Below, piece after piece: positions 26,689 to 35,731 of a stretch of 64,000 bases of DNA. Both the position numbers and the translations under genes were made by a program. Below the pieces are notes generated by a model. It did not search any database. It saw only the letters and a program-made list of their open reading frames with translations, and was not told where the DNA came from. Position 1 is the stretch's first letter. Every line of letters starts with the position of its first letter. The stretch covers positions 1 through 64,000 of the forward strand of contig JALGZD010000102.1 in NCBI GenBank assembly GCA_025782395.1, written 5' to 3'. The DNA comes from a bacterium. GTDB taxonomy: Bacteria; Joyebacterota; Joyebacteria; Joyebacterales; Joyebacteraceae.

Positions 26689-27616
26689 CCTTTTCTCTCT
26701 TCCTCGCTCTGGCCGCTCTGAGCTCCGCCAGGAGCTCACGCTCTCCCCTGTCTATCGCATCCAGCAGTCGCTCAGCATCCTCCTGCGACATCGCGGTCTC
26801 GTCCTGCTCACCCTCACCCTGCGGCGAGGCGGATGCCTTCTCCTGTTGATCCTCTTCACTCCCGCTCTCATTCTCCTCACCGGACCGGTCGTCGCGGTCC
26901 TGCTCGCCTCCTTCATTCTGTTCCCGATCTTCATCGTTCTGCTTCTCTTGGGAGTCCTCGCCCTCCCGTTTCTCGTCCTGCTGCTTCTGATCCTCCCCCG
27001 ACTCATCCCTCTTCTCTTCGCTCTGATCGTCTCCCTGCTTCTGATCGTCCCCTTGCTTCTGATCGTCTCCCTGCTCCTGATCACTCTGCTGCCGGTTCTC
27101 ACGTTCGTTGAGCAGCGCAAGCGCAACCTCAAGATTGTACTTCGCGTCGAGGTCGTCAGCGTTCCTTCTGAGCGACTGTTTGAACAGCTCCATCGCGGCC
27201 TTGAGGTCGCCTGCACTGAGCTGTGCGTTGCCGGCGTTGTAGTACGACAATGCACTCAGGTCATCGTCGAACGACGCCGCGGCGTTCAGATACTCTCGCA
27301 GCGCCGAGTCAAACTCCTCCATTCGGAACAGTGCGTTGCCGGCGTTGAAAGCCAGCTCCTCGAGTTCGGGAGCCACAACCTGGCCGCTCCGGTATTCTGT
27401 CAGTGCTTCATCGTACTCGTTGGCGCGATAGTGCGCATTGCCTCTCCTGTTCCGCGCACCCGGCGTGTCGCCGAAACCTGTCAGAAACGGAAAACTCACG
27501 AGCGCAAGGAAGACAATGGCAGCTCGCTGGAGCGTGAGTCCGTGGACCCACCGCCTACCGCCCGCCACCGGCGGTGAAGACACGCGCCGCCTCTGTTCCG
27601 CGCTCGTGCTACTCAT
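26672..27616 (-). CDS. BatC-like TPR protein with acidic Gln-rich tail
   Basis: About 314 residues from the ATG at 27616. A signal segment (AAIVFLALVSFPFLTGF) is followed by TPR repeats (about 55-160, NAGNALFRMEEFDSAL). A long Asp/Glu/Gln/Lys low-complexity stretch then covers about 170-270. Within it the unit QGDDQK is repeated three times (18-base repeat near 27040-27095). The TPR part suggests partner binding. The acidic tail is probably disordered. It overlaps batB by eight bases. Confidence 0.8.
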   Translation of the reverse strand: MSSTSAEQRRRVSSPPVAGGRRWVHGLTLQRAAIVFLALVSFPFLTGFGDTPGARNRRGNAHYRANEYDEALTEYRSGQVVAPELEELAFNAGNALFRMEEFDSALREYLNAAASFDDDLSALSYYNAGNAQLSAGDLKAAMELFKQSLRRNADDLDAKYNLEVALALLNERENRQQSDQEQGDDQKQGDDQKQGDDQSEEKRDESGEDQKQQDEKREGEDSQEKQNDEDREQNEGGEQDRDDRSGEENESGSEEDQQEKASASPQGEGEQDETAMSQEDAERLLDAIDRGERELLAELRAARARKREKVDKDW

Positions 27617-28625
27617 CACGTTTCTTCCTCCGTGTGGGAAGAAACGAAGCCAGAGAGATAAGCACGATCGCAGCAGCGAGCGGAATCTGAAATCGCTCTT
27701 CATAGTAGGCAAGCATCCTCGATTCGAGGTCTCCCTGCTCCATCCTCGAGAGATCCTCCGCGATGGCGACCAGTTCCCGTTCCCCATCCGTCGCCCTGAA
27801 GTACCTTCCTCCGCCGGCTGAAGCGACATCCATGAGCGTCGGCTCGTCCAGCCGCGACATCACGATCTGCCCGGACCGATCCCGCTTGTAGCCACCGCCC
27901 TCGTCGGGCGGCACCGGGATAGGCTCGCCGGACGTCGAACCAAGCCCGATCGCGTAGATGCGAATGCCGGCCTCTGCGGCCTCTCTCGCTGCCGCCACAG
28001 GATCGCTATCGTGGTTCTCACCGTCGGTGAAGACGACCAGAACCTTCGAGCGGTCGGGCCTGCTCGATAGCGCCTTGGTCGCCTCCCGGATTGCCCCGGC
28101 AAGATCCGTCCCCGGGGTCGGAATCACGCCCGGCTCCACGGCCGAAAGTAGCATTGAGGCAGCACCGTAGTCCAGAGTCAACGGGCACTGCGTGAAGGCG
28201 GAGCCCGCGAAGATGATGACACCGACCCGGTCGCCGTCCAAGAGGCCCACGAGCGAGAGCGCCTCACGCCTTGCCTTCTCCAGGCGGTTCGGACGCAGGT
28301 CCTCTGCCCGCATGGACGAAGACACGTCGAGGGCCAGCATGAGGTCGACTCCGCGTCTCTTGGCAATCCCGACGCGAGTTCCGATCTGCGGCCTCCCCGC
28401 CGCGACGCCCAGGGCGAGCACCCCGAGCACGAGAAGGACGAGTTTCCCTCTGACAAGCGTCCGCGACGCACCCGGAGAGAGTCTCGCGAACAGATCCCGT
28501 TCAGCAAACGCCAGCTCCGCGCGTACGCGTCTTCGCTGCATCACCCACGCGATGATCACGGCGCAGAAAGTGGGCACAAGAAGCAGCCAGACAAGCAGTG
28601 TCTCAGTCGGAACAGCGAACCGCAT
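27609..28625 (-). CDS. BatB-like VWA-domain membrane protein
   Basis: 338 residues. Two N-terminal membrane helices, a VWA domain and a C-terminal helix before a basic tail (PTRRKKRDE). The MIDAS metal site is DVSSSM (near residue 96), with the later FTDGENHDSD. It lies in the moxR operon next to a second VWA protein with the same layout. Paired VWA proteins are normal for Bat operons. Confidence 0.88.
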   Translation of the reverse strand: MRFAVPTETLLVWLLLVPTFCAVIIAWVMQRRRVRAELAFAERDLFARLSPGASRTLVRGKLVLLVLGVLALGVAAGRPQIGTRVGIAKRRGVDLMLALDVSSSMRAEDLRPNRLEKARREALSLVGLLDGDRVGVIIFAGSAFTQCPLTLDYGAASMLLSAVEPGVIPTPGTDLAGAIREATKALSSRPDRSKVLVVFTDGENHDSDPVAAAREAAEAGIRIYAIGLGSTSGEPIPVPPDEGGGYKRDRSGQIVMSRLDEPTLMDVASAGGGRYFRATDGERELVAIAEDLSRMEQGDLESRMLAYYEERFQIPLAAAIVLISLASFLPTRRKKRDE

Positions 28626-28638
28626 AGTTCTTCTCTCT

Positions 28639-29634
28639 CTATGGCAATCTTCGCAGGAATGTCGCCGACAGGAACATGTCCAGAAGCAACAACACCAACC
28701 CCAACACTATCAGGCGGGGTCCCAGCTCGGTATACGTTGTGAAATGCTTGACCTCTATCTTCGTCTTCTCAAGTTCGTCTATTGTCCGGTAGACCTCAGC
28801 GAGCATCCCCTCGGTCTTTGCTCTGAAATAGGTCCCACCGGTGATATCCGCTATCTCTGCCAGGGTCTCCTCATCGATGTCTGTGGGCGCGTTCACGTAC
28901 CGCTTTCCCCAGACCGGATCATACACGGGGATCGGGCCTCCCTCAGGACTCCCCACCGCAACAGCATATACCTTGATACCGAGCGCCTTTGCCGCCTGTG
29001 CGGCGGTGATCGGGTCTATCTCACCGGCGTTGTTCCTCCCGTCCGTCAGAAGGATGATGACTCTGCTGTCGGCGTCGCTTTTCCGGAGCCTGTTCGTCGC
29101 GGTCGCGACGCCAAGCCCTATCGCCGTGCTCTCCTCATCGATCATCCCGATCTCGACAGACCCCAGAAGCTCAAGGAGAACGCGGTGATCAAGCGTCAGT
29201 GGACACTGGGTAAAGCTCCGGCTCGCGAACACGACCATGCCGATCCTGTCTGAAACGCGTCCCTCCACGAAATCCGCTACCACTTCCTTGGCCACTGCGA
29301 GTCGATTTCGGGGCTTGAAGTCCTCGGTTTTCATGCTCCCGGACACATCCACGGCAAGCATTATGTCGATACCCTCGGTCAGCACTGACTCCGTGCCACT
29401 CCCTGTCTGGGGGCGTGCGAGCGCCAGGAGCAGGGTAACCAGCACGAGCGCCCTCAGAGCTGTCCTTGCGTGTCGCTTCCAGGACGCGCCACGACCCGCC
29501 ACCGTCCTCACCAGATCAACCAGTGGATAGCTGATCGCGGCGCTCATCCGCCGACCGAACCGCAGCGACACGAAGAGGTAGAAGCCGACAAGCAGCAGGA
29601 GCCAAAGAAGCTGGGGATTCGCAAACCTGAACAT
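28639..29634 (-). CDS. BatA-like VWA-domain membrane protein
   Basis: About 331 residues from the ATG at 29634 (MFRFANPQLLWLLLLVG). The N-terminal hairpin of membrane helices is followed by a VWA domain with MIDAS residues DVSGSM (near 92) and LLTDGRNNAGEIDP. A C-terminal membrane helix ends the protein. It starts four bases after the upstream gene. An insert around 225-245 (YDPVWGKRYVNAPTDIDEE) is typical of BatA. Confidence 0.88.
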   Translation of the reverse strand: MFRFANPQLLWLLLLVGFYLFVSLRFGRRMSAAISYPLVDLVRTVAGRGASWKRHARTALRALVLVTLLLALARPQTGSGTESVLTEGIDIMLAVDVSGSMKTEDFKPRNRLAVAKEVVADFVEGRVSDRIGMVVFASRSFTQCPLTLDHRVLLELLGSVEIGMIDEESTAIGLGVATATNRLRKSDADSRVIILLTDGRNNAGEIDPITAAQAAKALGIKVYAVAVGSPEGGPIPVYDPVWGKRYVNAPTDIDEETLAEIADITGGTYFRAKTEGMLAEVYRTIDELEKTKIEVKHFTTYTELGPRLIVLGLVLLLLDMFLSATFLRRLP

Positions 29635-29638
29635 GCGC

Positions 29639-30730
29639 CTACTCCTCCCCCCCAAGGTCACTCAGTCCAGGGTCACTCAGTCCAACGTCACTCAGTCCAA
29701 CGTCACTCAGTTCGCGGAACCGCGTCCGCTCCACGAACGCCCTGACCGCGACGAGATCGTCGTGAGCGCGTTCGCTTGTCGGCATGTGACGCGCGAATTT
29801 CGACAGGTCGGCATAACCCAGAAGATCCACCGTCCGCGCCACATCACACTCAGCAAGATCCGCGACGCACATCGCCGAAGCCAGTTCCTTCGTCGTCATG
29901 TCGATCGCGTTTACAGAGAAGCGATCCAGAATGTAGCGCCTGAGCACATCAGTGAGAACAAGGTAGAACCGCGACAGCTCGCCCTGTCCGATGAGGTCGT
30001 CGCGCTCGAGTTCGCCAAGACGCGCAAGAGCAGCAAGGTGCGCCGCCGCTCTCCTGACCTCCGGCTCCGTCTCCGATTCACGATCCACGTTCCTTCTCGA
30101 TCTGAGCCGGCGTCTGAGATGCAACAGCCCGACGAGCACGGCTGCGACCAATCCGGCAATCACGACAGCCGGCCAGATCCGCCGCTTGAGCTCGAGCGGC
30201 GGCTTGATATCTCTGGCAGTCGGGCCCTGCTCGAGTTCCTCGGGAGAAATGACGCTCTCTATGGTCACGATCAGCGTGTCCGTATAAACGCTTGCCGTAT
30301 CACCTTCCGGCGATACATAGCGAAAAGCCAGGGCGGGAACTCTGAGATCGCCTGTCTCGAATGCCGTCAGCACGTACTGCCGCTGCTCGATGACGGCGCC
30401 GCCATGTTCATCTGTTGCGTGAATCATGACGTCGAGGACTTCAAACGGCGCGATCTCGCCCGCGACCCTGGGAAAGGCCAGCGCACCATCGTAGTCACGC
30501 ACAGCGGTCAGTGTGAGAATGAGCCGGTCACCTACGGTGGCCCGCGCCGGAGAGATGCTCGCCCTGACCTCCAGGATCGTGTCTCCAGCCACGGTCGCAC
30601 GAACCACGCTCTCCACGACGAGGGTAGCGTCATCCGGTCCCCGCTCGTCAGCCAGCGCTTCATCGAGCGTGATGAGAGGAGCTGCGGCCGCGAGCACAAA
30701 CACGGCCAGCGCGACTGCCTTTGCGATCAT
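29639..30730 (-). CDS. BatD/DUF4381-like membrane protein with LSDVG repeat tail
   Basis: About 363 residues. A signal peptide (KAVALAVFVLAAAAPLITL) is followed by a beta-rich extracytoplasmic domain. A membrane helix (WPAVVIAGLVAAVLVGLL) follows near 190, then a cytoplasmic helical domain (RYILDRFSVNAIDMTTKELA) like those in BatD or DUF4381 proteins. The C-terminus ends in four five-residue LSD-x-G repeats encoded by a 15-base tandem repeat. The ATG at 30730 starts the signal. An earlier in-frame start at 30757 adds nine residues. It sits between DUF58 and batA. Confidence 0.75.
   Translation of the reverse strand: MIAKAVALAVFVLAAAAPLITLDEALADERGPDDATLVVESVVRATVAGDTILEVRASISPARATVGDRLILTLTAVRDYDGALAFPRVAGEIAPFEVLDVMIHATDEHGGAVIEQRQYVLTAFETGDLRVPALAFRYVSPEGDTASVYTDTLIVTIESVISPEELEQGPTARDIKPPLELKRRIWPAVVIAGLVAAVLVGLLHLRRRLRSRRNVDRESETEPEVRRAAAHLAALARLGELERDDLIGQGELSRFYLVLTDVLRRYILDRFSVNAIDMTTKELASAMCVADLAECDVARTVDLLGYADLSKFARHMPTSERAHDDLVAVRAFVERTRFRELSDVGLSDVGLSDPGLSDLGGEE
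29657..29716. repeat. 15-bp tandem repeat, 4 copies, inside a 3' coding end
   Basis: Four copies of a 15-base unit containing GTCACTCAG start at 29657, 29672, 29687 and 29702. Because 15 is a multiple of three, the repeats stay in frame and encode LSDVG-type units at the very C-terminus of the BatD/DUF4381-like protein. Confidence 0.95.
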
Positions 30731-30775
30731 GTGTCCCGACCTCTCCCGCATGCGCATCTCCAGACATCGCCCTGC

Positions 30776-31675
30776 TCACCCGCGAGCACCCACCCGCGAA
30801 CCTGCTCTTCTTGCCCGCGCTCTGAAGAAACGCTCGAGCGGTTCGGCATACGGCTCGTCGGTACTGACACTGATCGAGTCTATCCCCAGCCGCTTCAGAA
30901 GCTGGTCCTCTTCCGCAAGCTGCCGCATCCTCTCCTCGGCGAAGCGAGCACGAAAACGCCTGCTCGACGCGTCCACCTCGAACAGCTGCCCCGTCTCGGG
31001 ATCAACAAGCGCGACCGTGCCCACACGCGGCAGTTCCTGCTCACGCGGATCGCTTACCCGCACTGCTATAAGATCGTACCGCCGCCCAGCCACCGCAAGC
31101 GCGCGCTCCGCCCCCGTGGTCAGGAGATCACTGACGAGAAAGACAACCGCGTGACGACGCACGGTGCTCGACAGGTAATCGATCGCCTGAGGAATGTCTG
31201 TCCCACGGCCTTCCGGCTTGAAATAGAGAAGCTCGCGAATAACCCTGAGCACGTGCCGTCGCCCCTTCTGTGGCGGCACGAACTTCTCGATCCGATCAGA
31301 GAAGATGACAAGACCGACGCGATCGTTGTTCCTGACGGCCGAGAATGCAAGAACCGCGCAGAGCTCGGTGGCCAGCTCCGACTTGAACCGGGAGACCGAA
31401 CCGAACCGTCCCGATGCGCTCGCATCGACGACGAACATGACGGTCAGCTCACGCTCCTCATCAAACTTCTTCACGTACGGGTGCCCCATACGCGCGGTCA
31501 CGTTCCAGTCGATCGAGCGGATGTCGTCCCCGGGCAGGTACTCGCGCACCTCCGCGAATTCCATGCCCCTTCCTTTGAAGACGCTGTGGTATTCACCGGA
31601 GAAGACGTCGTCTACAAGACGCTTCGTCCGGATCTCGATCCGGCGGATCTTCTTGAGTATCTCTCGTGGAATCAT
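30776..31675 (-). CDS. DUF58 domain protein (MoxR partner)
   Basis: About 299 residues from the ATG at 31675. It carries the DUF58 signature (VFKGRGMEFAEVREYLPGDD and IDWNVTARMGHPYVKKF) followed by a VWA-like fold with DASASG. DUF58 proteins are always found with MoxR ATPases and are thought to be their clients or adaptors. The order moxR-DUF58-(BatD/DUF4381-like)-batA-batB-batC-batD-batE is as expected for a full operon. Confidence 0.92.
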   Translation of the reverse strand: MIPREILKKIRRIEIRTKRLVDDVFSGEYHSVFKGRGMEFAEVREYLPGDDIRSIDWNVTARMGHPYVKKFDEERELTVMFVVDASASGRFGSVSRFKSELATELCAVLAFSAVRNNDRVGLVIFSDRIEKFVPPQKGRRHVLRVIRELLYFKPEGRGTDIPQAIDYLSSTVRRHAVVFLVSDLLTTGAERALAVAGRRYDLIAVRVSDPREQELPRVGTVALVDPETGQLFEVDASSRRFRARFAEERMRQLAEEDQLLKRLGIDSISVSTDEPYAEPLERFFRARARRAGSRVGARG

Positions 31676-31723
31676 GGCATCAGGAGAGCACCTGGGCACC
31701 TTGACACTGCCCGGGACCCTCTG

Positions 31724-32758
31724 CTAGGGCACCTCGATATCGTCCAGAATTCTCTGCACTATGTCCTCGGACGTAAGTTCCTCGGCCTCGGCCTCGTACG
31801 TGATGATGACCCTGTGCCTGAGGACATCCATGGCGATGGCCTTGATGTCCTCGGGAGTCACATACGCTCGCCTCTCCAGGAACGCATGCGCCCGCGCGGC
31901 CGCGATCAGGTAGATCGAAGCCCTCGGTGAAGCTCCGTATGCAATGAGGTCGTCGAGATCCAGCCCGTGCCCGGACGGTTCGCGTGTCGCGAACACGATG
32001 TCGAGAATGTACTGCTTGATCTTGTCGTCTACGTAGATCTCCCTCACGAGTTCGCGGGCCTTGAGGATCGTCTCTGGGGAAACAACGGGTGAGGCCACCG
32101 GTTCCTTTCCCTTCGACATGCGCTCCATGATCTCGAGCTCCTCGTCCCTCGATGGATATCCGACCCTGAGCTTGAGCATGAAGCGATCTACCTGCGCCTC
32201 CGGAAGCGGATAAGTCCCCTCCTGCTCGATCGGGTTCTGCGTCGCCAGTACAAGAAACGGGGCATCGAGCGGGAATGTTTCGCTGCCTATGGTGACCTGC
32301 CGCTCCTGCATGGCTTCCAGAAGGGCGCTCTGAACTTTCGCCGGCGCCCTGTTGATCTCATCCGCGAGAATGAGATTGGAGAAGATGGGCCCCTTCTTTG
32401 TCGTGAATTCGCCTGTGTCCTGCGTGTAGACCATCGTGCCGATCAGATCCGCCGGCAGGAGATCGGGGGTGAACTGGATTCTCTGAAAGCTCGTATCGAT
32501 GGCCCGCGAAAGGGTTCTCACGGCCAGCGTCTTCGCAAGCCCTGGAACTCCCTCGATGAGCACGTGCCCGTCGGCCAGAAGACCGATGAGAAGGCGCTCC
32601 ACCATGTACGACTGCCCAACTATGACCTTGTCTATCTCGCCCACGAGCGTGACCACGAATTCGCTCTCTCGCTCTATCCGCTCCCCGATGGCTTTGATGT
32701 CGGCGTACAACTCGATTCCTCCTCCCGGATCTCTCTCCAAAAAGCTCTCAATGGCCAT
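31724..32758 (-). CDS. MoxR-family AAA+ ATPase
   Basis: About 344 residues from the ATG at 32758 (MAIESFLERD). Walker A is GVPGLAKT, Walker B is ILADEINRAP, and sensor-type residues appear in LATQNPIEQEGTYPLPEAQ. MoxR proteins are chaperone-like ATPases that activate VWA-containing partners, here very likely the DUF58 and Bat proteins encoded downstream. It is the first gene of the operon, and a four-copy 31-bp repeat lies before it. Confidence 0.94.
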   Translation of the reverse strand: MAIESFLERDPGGGIELYADIKAIGERIERESEFVVTLVGEIDKVIVGQSYMVERLLIGLLADGHVLIEGVPGLAKTLAVRTLSRAIDTSFQRIQFTPDLLPADLIGTMVYTQDTGEFTTKKGPIFSNLILADEINRAPAKVQSALLEAMQERQVTIGSETFPLDAPFLVLATQNPIEQEGTYPLPEAQVDRFMLKLRVGYPSRDEELEIMERMSKGKEPVASPVVSPETILKARELVREIYVDDKIKQYILDIVFATREPSGHGLDLDDLIAYGASPRASIYLIAAARAHAFLERRAYVTPEDIKAIAMDVLRHRVIITYEAEAEELTSEDIVQRILDDIEVP

Positions 32759-32827
32759 TAGATATGACAAGACTCCGTTTCGTTTAACCGACCGGTAGAT
32801 CGGAAGACGGCTGCACTATCCGGGTAT

Positions 32828-32951
32828 CTGCTGGAACTCCGTGGCGCCATCTGGACAGCTGCTGGAACTCCGTGGCACCACCCGGACAGCTGCTGGAACT
32901 CCGTGGCACCACCCGGACAGCTGCTAGAACTCCGTGGCACCCGTGAACATG
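32828..32951. repeat. 31-bp tandem repeat, 4 copies, copied from the pmbA 3' end
   Basis: Units begin at 32828, 32859, 32890 and 32921, each containing GGAACTCCGTGGC. Copies 2 and 3 are identical, copies 1 and 4 are slightly diverged. Copy 4 includes the last codons and stop of the PmbA gene (stop at 32924-32926), so the array looks like an outward duplication of the gene end. Nothing else is visible between moxR and pmbA. Confidence 0.95.
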
Positions 32952-34276
32952 AAACGCCGGATGAGCATCGCCGGGCTTGTCACCGAACCGACCGCGCCCC
33001 ACGACGCCCCTACCACCTCGCGCTCCCGTGTCATCGCGTCGACGTTCGAAAACGCCCGCATCATGCTGTCCGTCCACCGGAGGTTCTTCACGGGTCGCAC
33101 TATCTTTCCGCCTTCAATGAGGAAGGTGCCGGCCCGCGTCATGCCGGTAAAGAGCGCTTGCCTCGTGTCGAGAAGTCCGTTGACGTAGTGGAAGCTCGTC
33201 ACAAGGAGCCCACGGTCGACCATGGAAATGAGCTCATCTTCCGTCTTGTCGCCCGGTTCGATGAAGAGATTCCTCGGTCCGGGACCACCTCGGAAAGCCG
33301 CCGTCCCGGCGTGCCCGGTCGATTCGACGCCGTCCTTGACTGCGGTGAGAGTGTCGTACACGGGAGACACGGCAACACCTCGCTCAATGATGGTCACCGG
33401 CTTCTTCGGAACTCCCTCGTAGTCGAAAGGCACGGGGACACCGGCTGGATCAAAACCGTCGTCACGGATCGTGATATTGTCACCCATCACCTTCTCGCCG
33501 AAACGCCCGGCCATGAACGAGAAGCCCTCCTGTACCTGCTTTGCGCCGAACGCCGTGAAGCTGAGCCAGCTCATAACCTCTGCTACGGCCTTGGGTGAGA
33601 TGATGACATCGAACGGCCCGTAGTCGACGGCAACGGGATCGGCTCCAGCCACGCACTTGTCGACGGCTCGCCTGGCCGTCGCCTCGACATCGATCCCCTC
33701 GATCCCTTTCGCGTAAGCCACCGCAGTGCCGGCAACGCCGTCATCATCGGTTGCGTACACCGAGAGAAACGCATCGGTTCCGTAGTACTCCTGGTCCGTC
33801 CCCGAACTGTTCATAACAGCGAAGCGGAAATCGCTGACCCGGTAGGCGCCGGACACCGTGGTGCCCTTCTCTGCGGCGATCGCCACTGTGCGATTCACAG
33901 CCTCCGCCCTCGCCGAGGGCGACATCAAAGCCGTCGCTTCGGAGTACGTATCCGCCTCGGGCGCCCTCGCGGATTTCCGAAACCCGGGGAAGTCGGGATC
34001 CTCAGGACTCGCCTGAGCGACCTCCGTCGCCTGCTTCACCGCATCTGCGAGCGCCGCTCCCTCCAGCCGGTTCGTGCCCGCGACTCCCGTACGCTTGCCG
34101 ACAGCCACTCGCACGATGACGGAGCAGTCCTCTTCGCTGACGTTCTGGTGAATCAGGGATCCTGCGAACCGCGTCAGTCTGTTCGTGCCGCAATGCGCGA
34201 CCAGCTCTGTCTCGTCGGCGGGAGAACTCGCGAGCACTTCCTTCAGGAGTGCGTCCAGTCGTCCTCTGTCGATCAT
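32924..34276 (-). CDS. pmbA: PmbA/TldE-like subunit of the TldD/TldE protease
   Basis: 450 residues. It shares the TldD fold but lacks an HExxxH motif, as expected for the TldE/PmbA partner. Conserved segments include RVAVGKRTGVAGTN and the C-terminal EGGKIVRPVKNLRWTDS. TldD/TldE cleaves modified peptides and some antitoxins in the cytoplasm. The ATG at 34276 overlaps the TldD stop by four bases. Its 3' end is part of the 31-bp array. Confidence 0.9.
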   Translation of the reverse strand: MIDRGRLDALLKEVLASSPADETELVAHCGTNRLTRFAGSLIHQNVSEEDCSVIVRVAVGKRTGVAGTNRLEGAALADAVKQATEVAQASPEDPDFPGFRKSARAPEADTYSEATALMSPSARAEAVNRTVAIAAEKGTTVSGAYRVSDFRFAVMNSSGTDQEYYGTDAFLSVYATDDDGVAGTAVAYAKGIEGIDVEATARRAVDKCVAGADPVAVDYGPFDVIISPKAVAEVMSWLSFTAFGAKQVQEGFSFMAGRFGEKVMGDNITIRDDGFDPAGVPVPFDYEGVPKKPVTIIERGVAVSPVYDTLTAVKDGVESTGHAGTAAFRGGPGPRNLFIEPGDKTEDELISMVDRGLLVTSFHYVNGLLDTRQALFTGMTRAGTFLIEGGKIVRPVKNLRWTDSMMRAFSNVDAMTREREVVGASWGAVGSVTSPAMLIRRFMFTGATEF

Positions 34277-35718
34277 CGCTTGCCTCCCACCTGAACGTTG
34301 CGGAAACGCGCCGGGGACACGCCGTGTCCGACGTGTGCAGTCTGTCCGGGCTCACCCTTGCCGCAACTGGGAATGCCCCAGATGTGCCATTCCTCCGGGC
34401 CGGCTACGGCATCGCAGCCTCCCCAGAACTCAGGCGTGATACCCGTATAGACAGGGTTCTTGAGCATCCGTACCCGTTTGCCGTGCTTGATCTCCCAGGC
34501 TACCTCGCAACCGAACTGAAAGTTGATCCGCCTCTGGTCGATGCTCCAGCTCTTGTTCGAATCCACGAAGATGCCGTCCTCAGTGTCGGCGATGAGATCT
34601 TCCAGAGTGCCCTCACCGGGCATGAGATTGATGTTGGTCATCCGCACGAGCGGGATCCTGTTCCAGCCGCTTGCTCTCATCGTGCCGTTGCTGGTCAGTC
34701 CGATCCGCGGCGCGGTCTCGCGACTCGTCAGATAGCCCATGAAGATGCCCTCTCGCACGATATCCGTCCGCTGGGCTGCTACCCCCTCGTCGTCGTACCC
34801 GAACGATCCGAGCCCACCTTCGCACGTCGCGTCGGCGATCAGGTTTACGAGCTTCGAGCCGTACTTGAACGAGCCCAGTTTCTCCGTTGTAAGAAAGCTG
34901 GTCCCGGCGTACGACGCCTCCGTGCCGAACACGCGGTCGAGTTCGATCGGATGCCCACAGGACTCGTGCACCTGAAGAGCGAGTTGAGTGCCGCCAATGA
35001 TGAGTGTCGTGTTGACGGCGGGGCATTCGTCCGCGTTCAGAAGCTCAAGAGCTTCCGTCCCCACATGCTCTGAGTTCTCCACGAGACGAAGCGAACGAGT
35101 GAACTCGAAACCGCGCGTGGCATAGTCGCCACGGAAGCTCGCCGGGTAGGAGCGTGTCTGCCTCTCACCCGCACCGTTGATGGCCGTTGCCGATATCCCT
35201 CCGCCTGACTCGACGATCGTCTGGTCTATTGAACTCCCCTCGGTATCCACGAAGAGCTTCTCAGTTCTGAAGTTCATGATGGACGCCGTCGCCAACTTGA
35301 CGCCGTCTGTCCGGCTCATACCCTCGCACGCCCCGGAGAGGATCTCGATTTTCTCTGCGAGTGGGACCTCAAACGGATCCTCGCGGTATCCGCTGACGTA
35401 CGTGTCGACCGCCGGCGGTCTCTTGTCCAGCGTGATCCTGGGCTTTCCGACTGTCCCACTGGCCTCGGCGATCGCAAGCGCCTGCTCCGCGATCTCCGAG
35501 ACCTTCTCTCCGGTCAGTTCGGAGCTTGATGCGAAACCCCATGCTCCGCCCTTGAGTACACGGATACCGAAACCCTCCGACTCCGTCGTTGAGGCCGTCT
35601 CGAGCGTCCCGTTCTTCATCACGAGAGTCTCGCTCAGGCCCCGGACTCTTCTGGCGTCAGCGTAGTCGACGCCCCTCTGTCTGAGCTCGTCCATAGCTTG
35701 TTTCAGGAGATCCTTCAC
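34273..35718 (-). CDS. tldD: TldD metalloprotease subunit
   Basis: About 481 residues. The zinc motif HESCGH lies at 251-256 (HExxxH). The C-terminal half holds EGGLGSFGYDDEG and GYLTSRETAPRIG. It forms a heterodimer with the adjacent PmbA-like protein. The start is a GTG at 35718 with AGGAGG about eight bases upstream. A longer reading would overlap trxB. The gene follows trxB by 13 bases. Confidence 0.93.
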   Translation of the reverse strand: MKDLLKQAMDELRQRGVDYADARRVRGLSETLVMKNGTLETASTTESEGFGIRVLKGGAWGFASSSELTGEKVSEIAEQALAIAEASGTVGKPRITLDKRPPAVDTYVSGYREDPFEVPLAEKIEILSGACEGMSRTDGVKLATASIMNFRTEKLFVDTEGSSIDQTIVESGGGISATAINGAGERQTRSYPASFRGDYATRGFEFTRSLRLVENSEHVGTEALELLNADECPAVNTTLIIGGTQLALQVHESCGHPIELDRVFGTEASYAGTSFLTTEKLGSFKYGSKLVNLIADATCEGGLGSFGYDDEGVAAQRTDIVREGIFMGYLTSRETAPRIGLTSNGTMRASGWNRIPLVRMTNINLMPGEGTLEDLIADTEDGIFVDSNKSWSIDQRRINFQFGCEVAWEIKHGKRVRMLKNPVYTGITPEFWGGCDAVAGPEEWHIWGIPSCGKGEPGQTAHVGHGVSPARFRNVQVGGKR

Positions 35719-35731
35719 GCCTGCGCCCCTC

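Noticed and set aside
29633-31930. A 765-codon plus-strand open frame
   Set aside because: It runs antisense to the DUF58 and BatD/DUF4381-like genes, which have clear motifs. Its own protein is rich in Arg, His and Pro with no domain, as expected for a GC-rich shadow frame.
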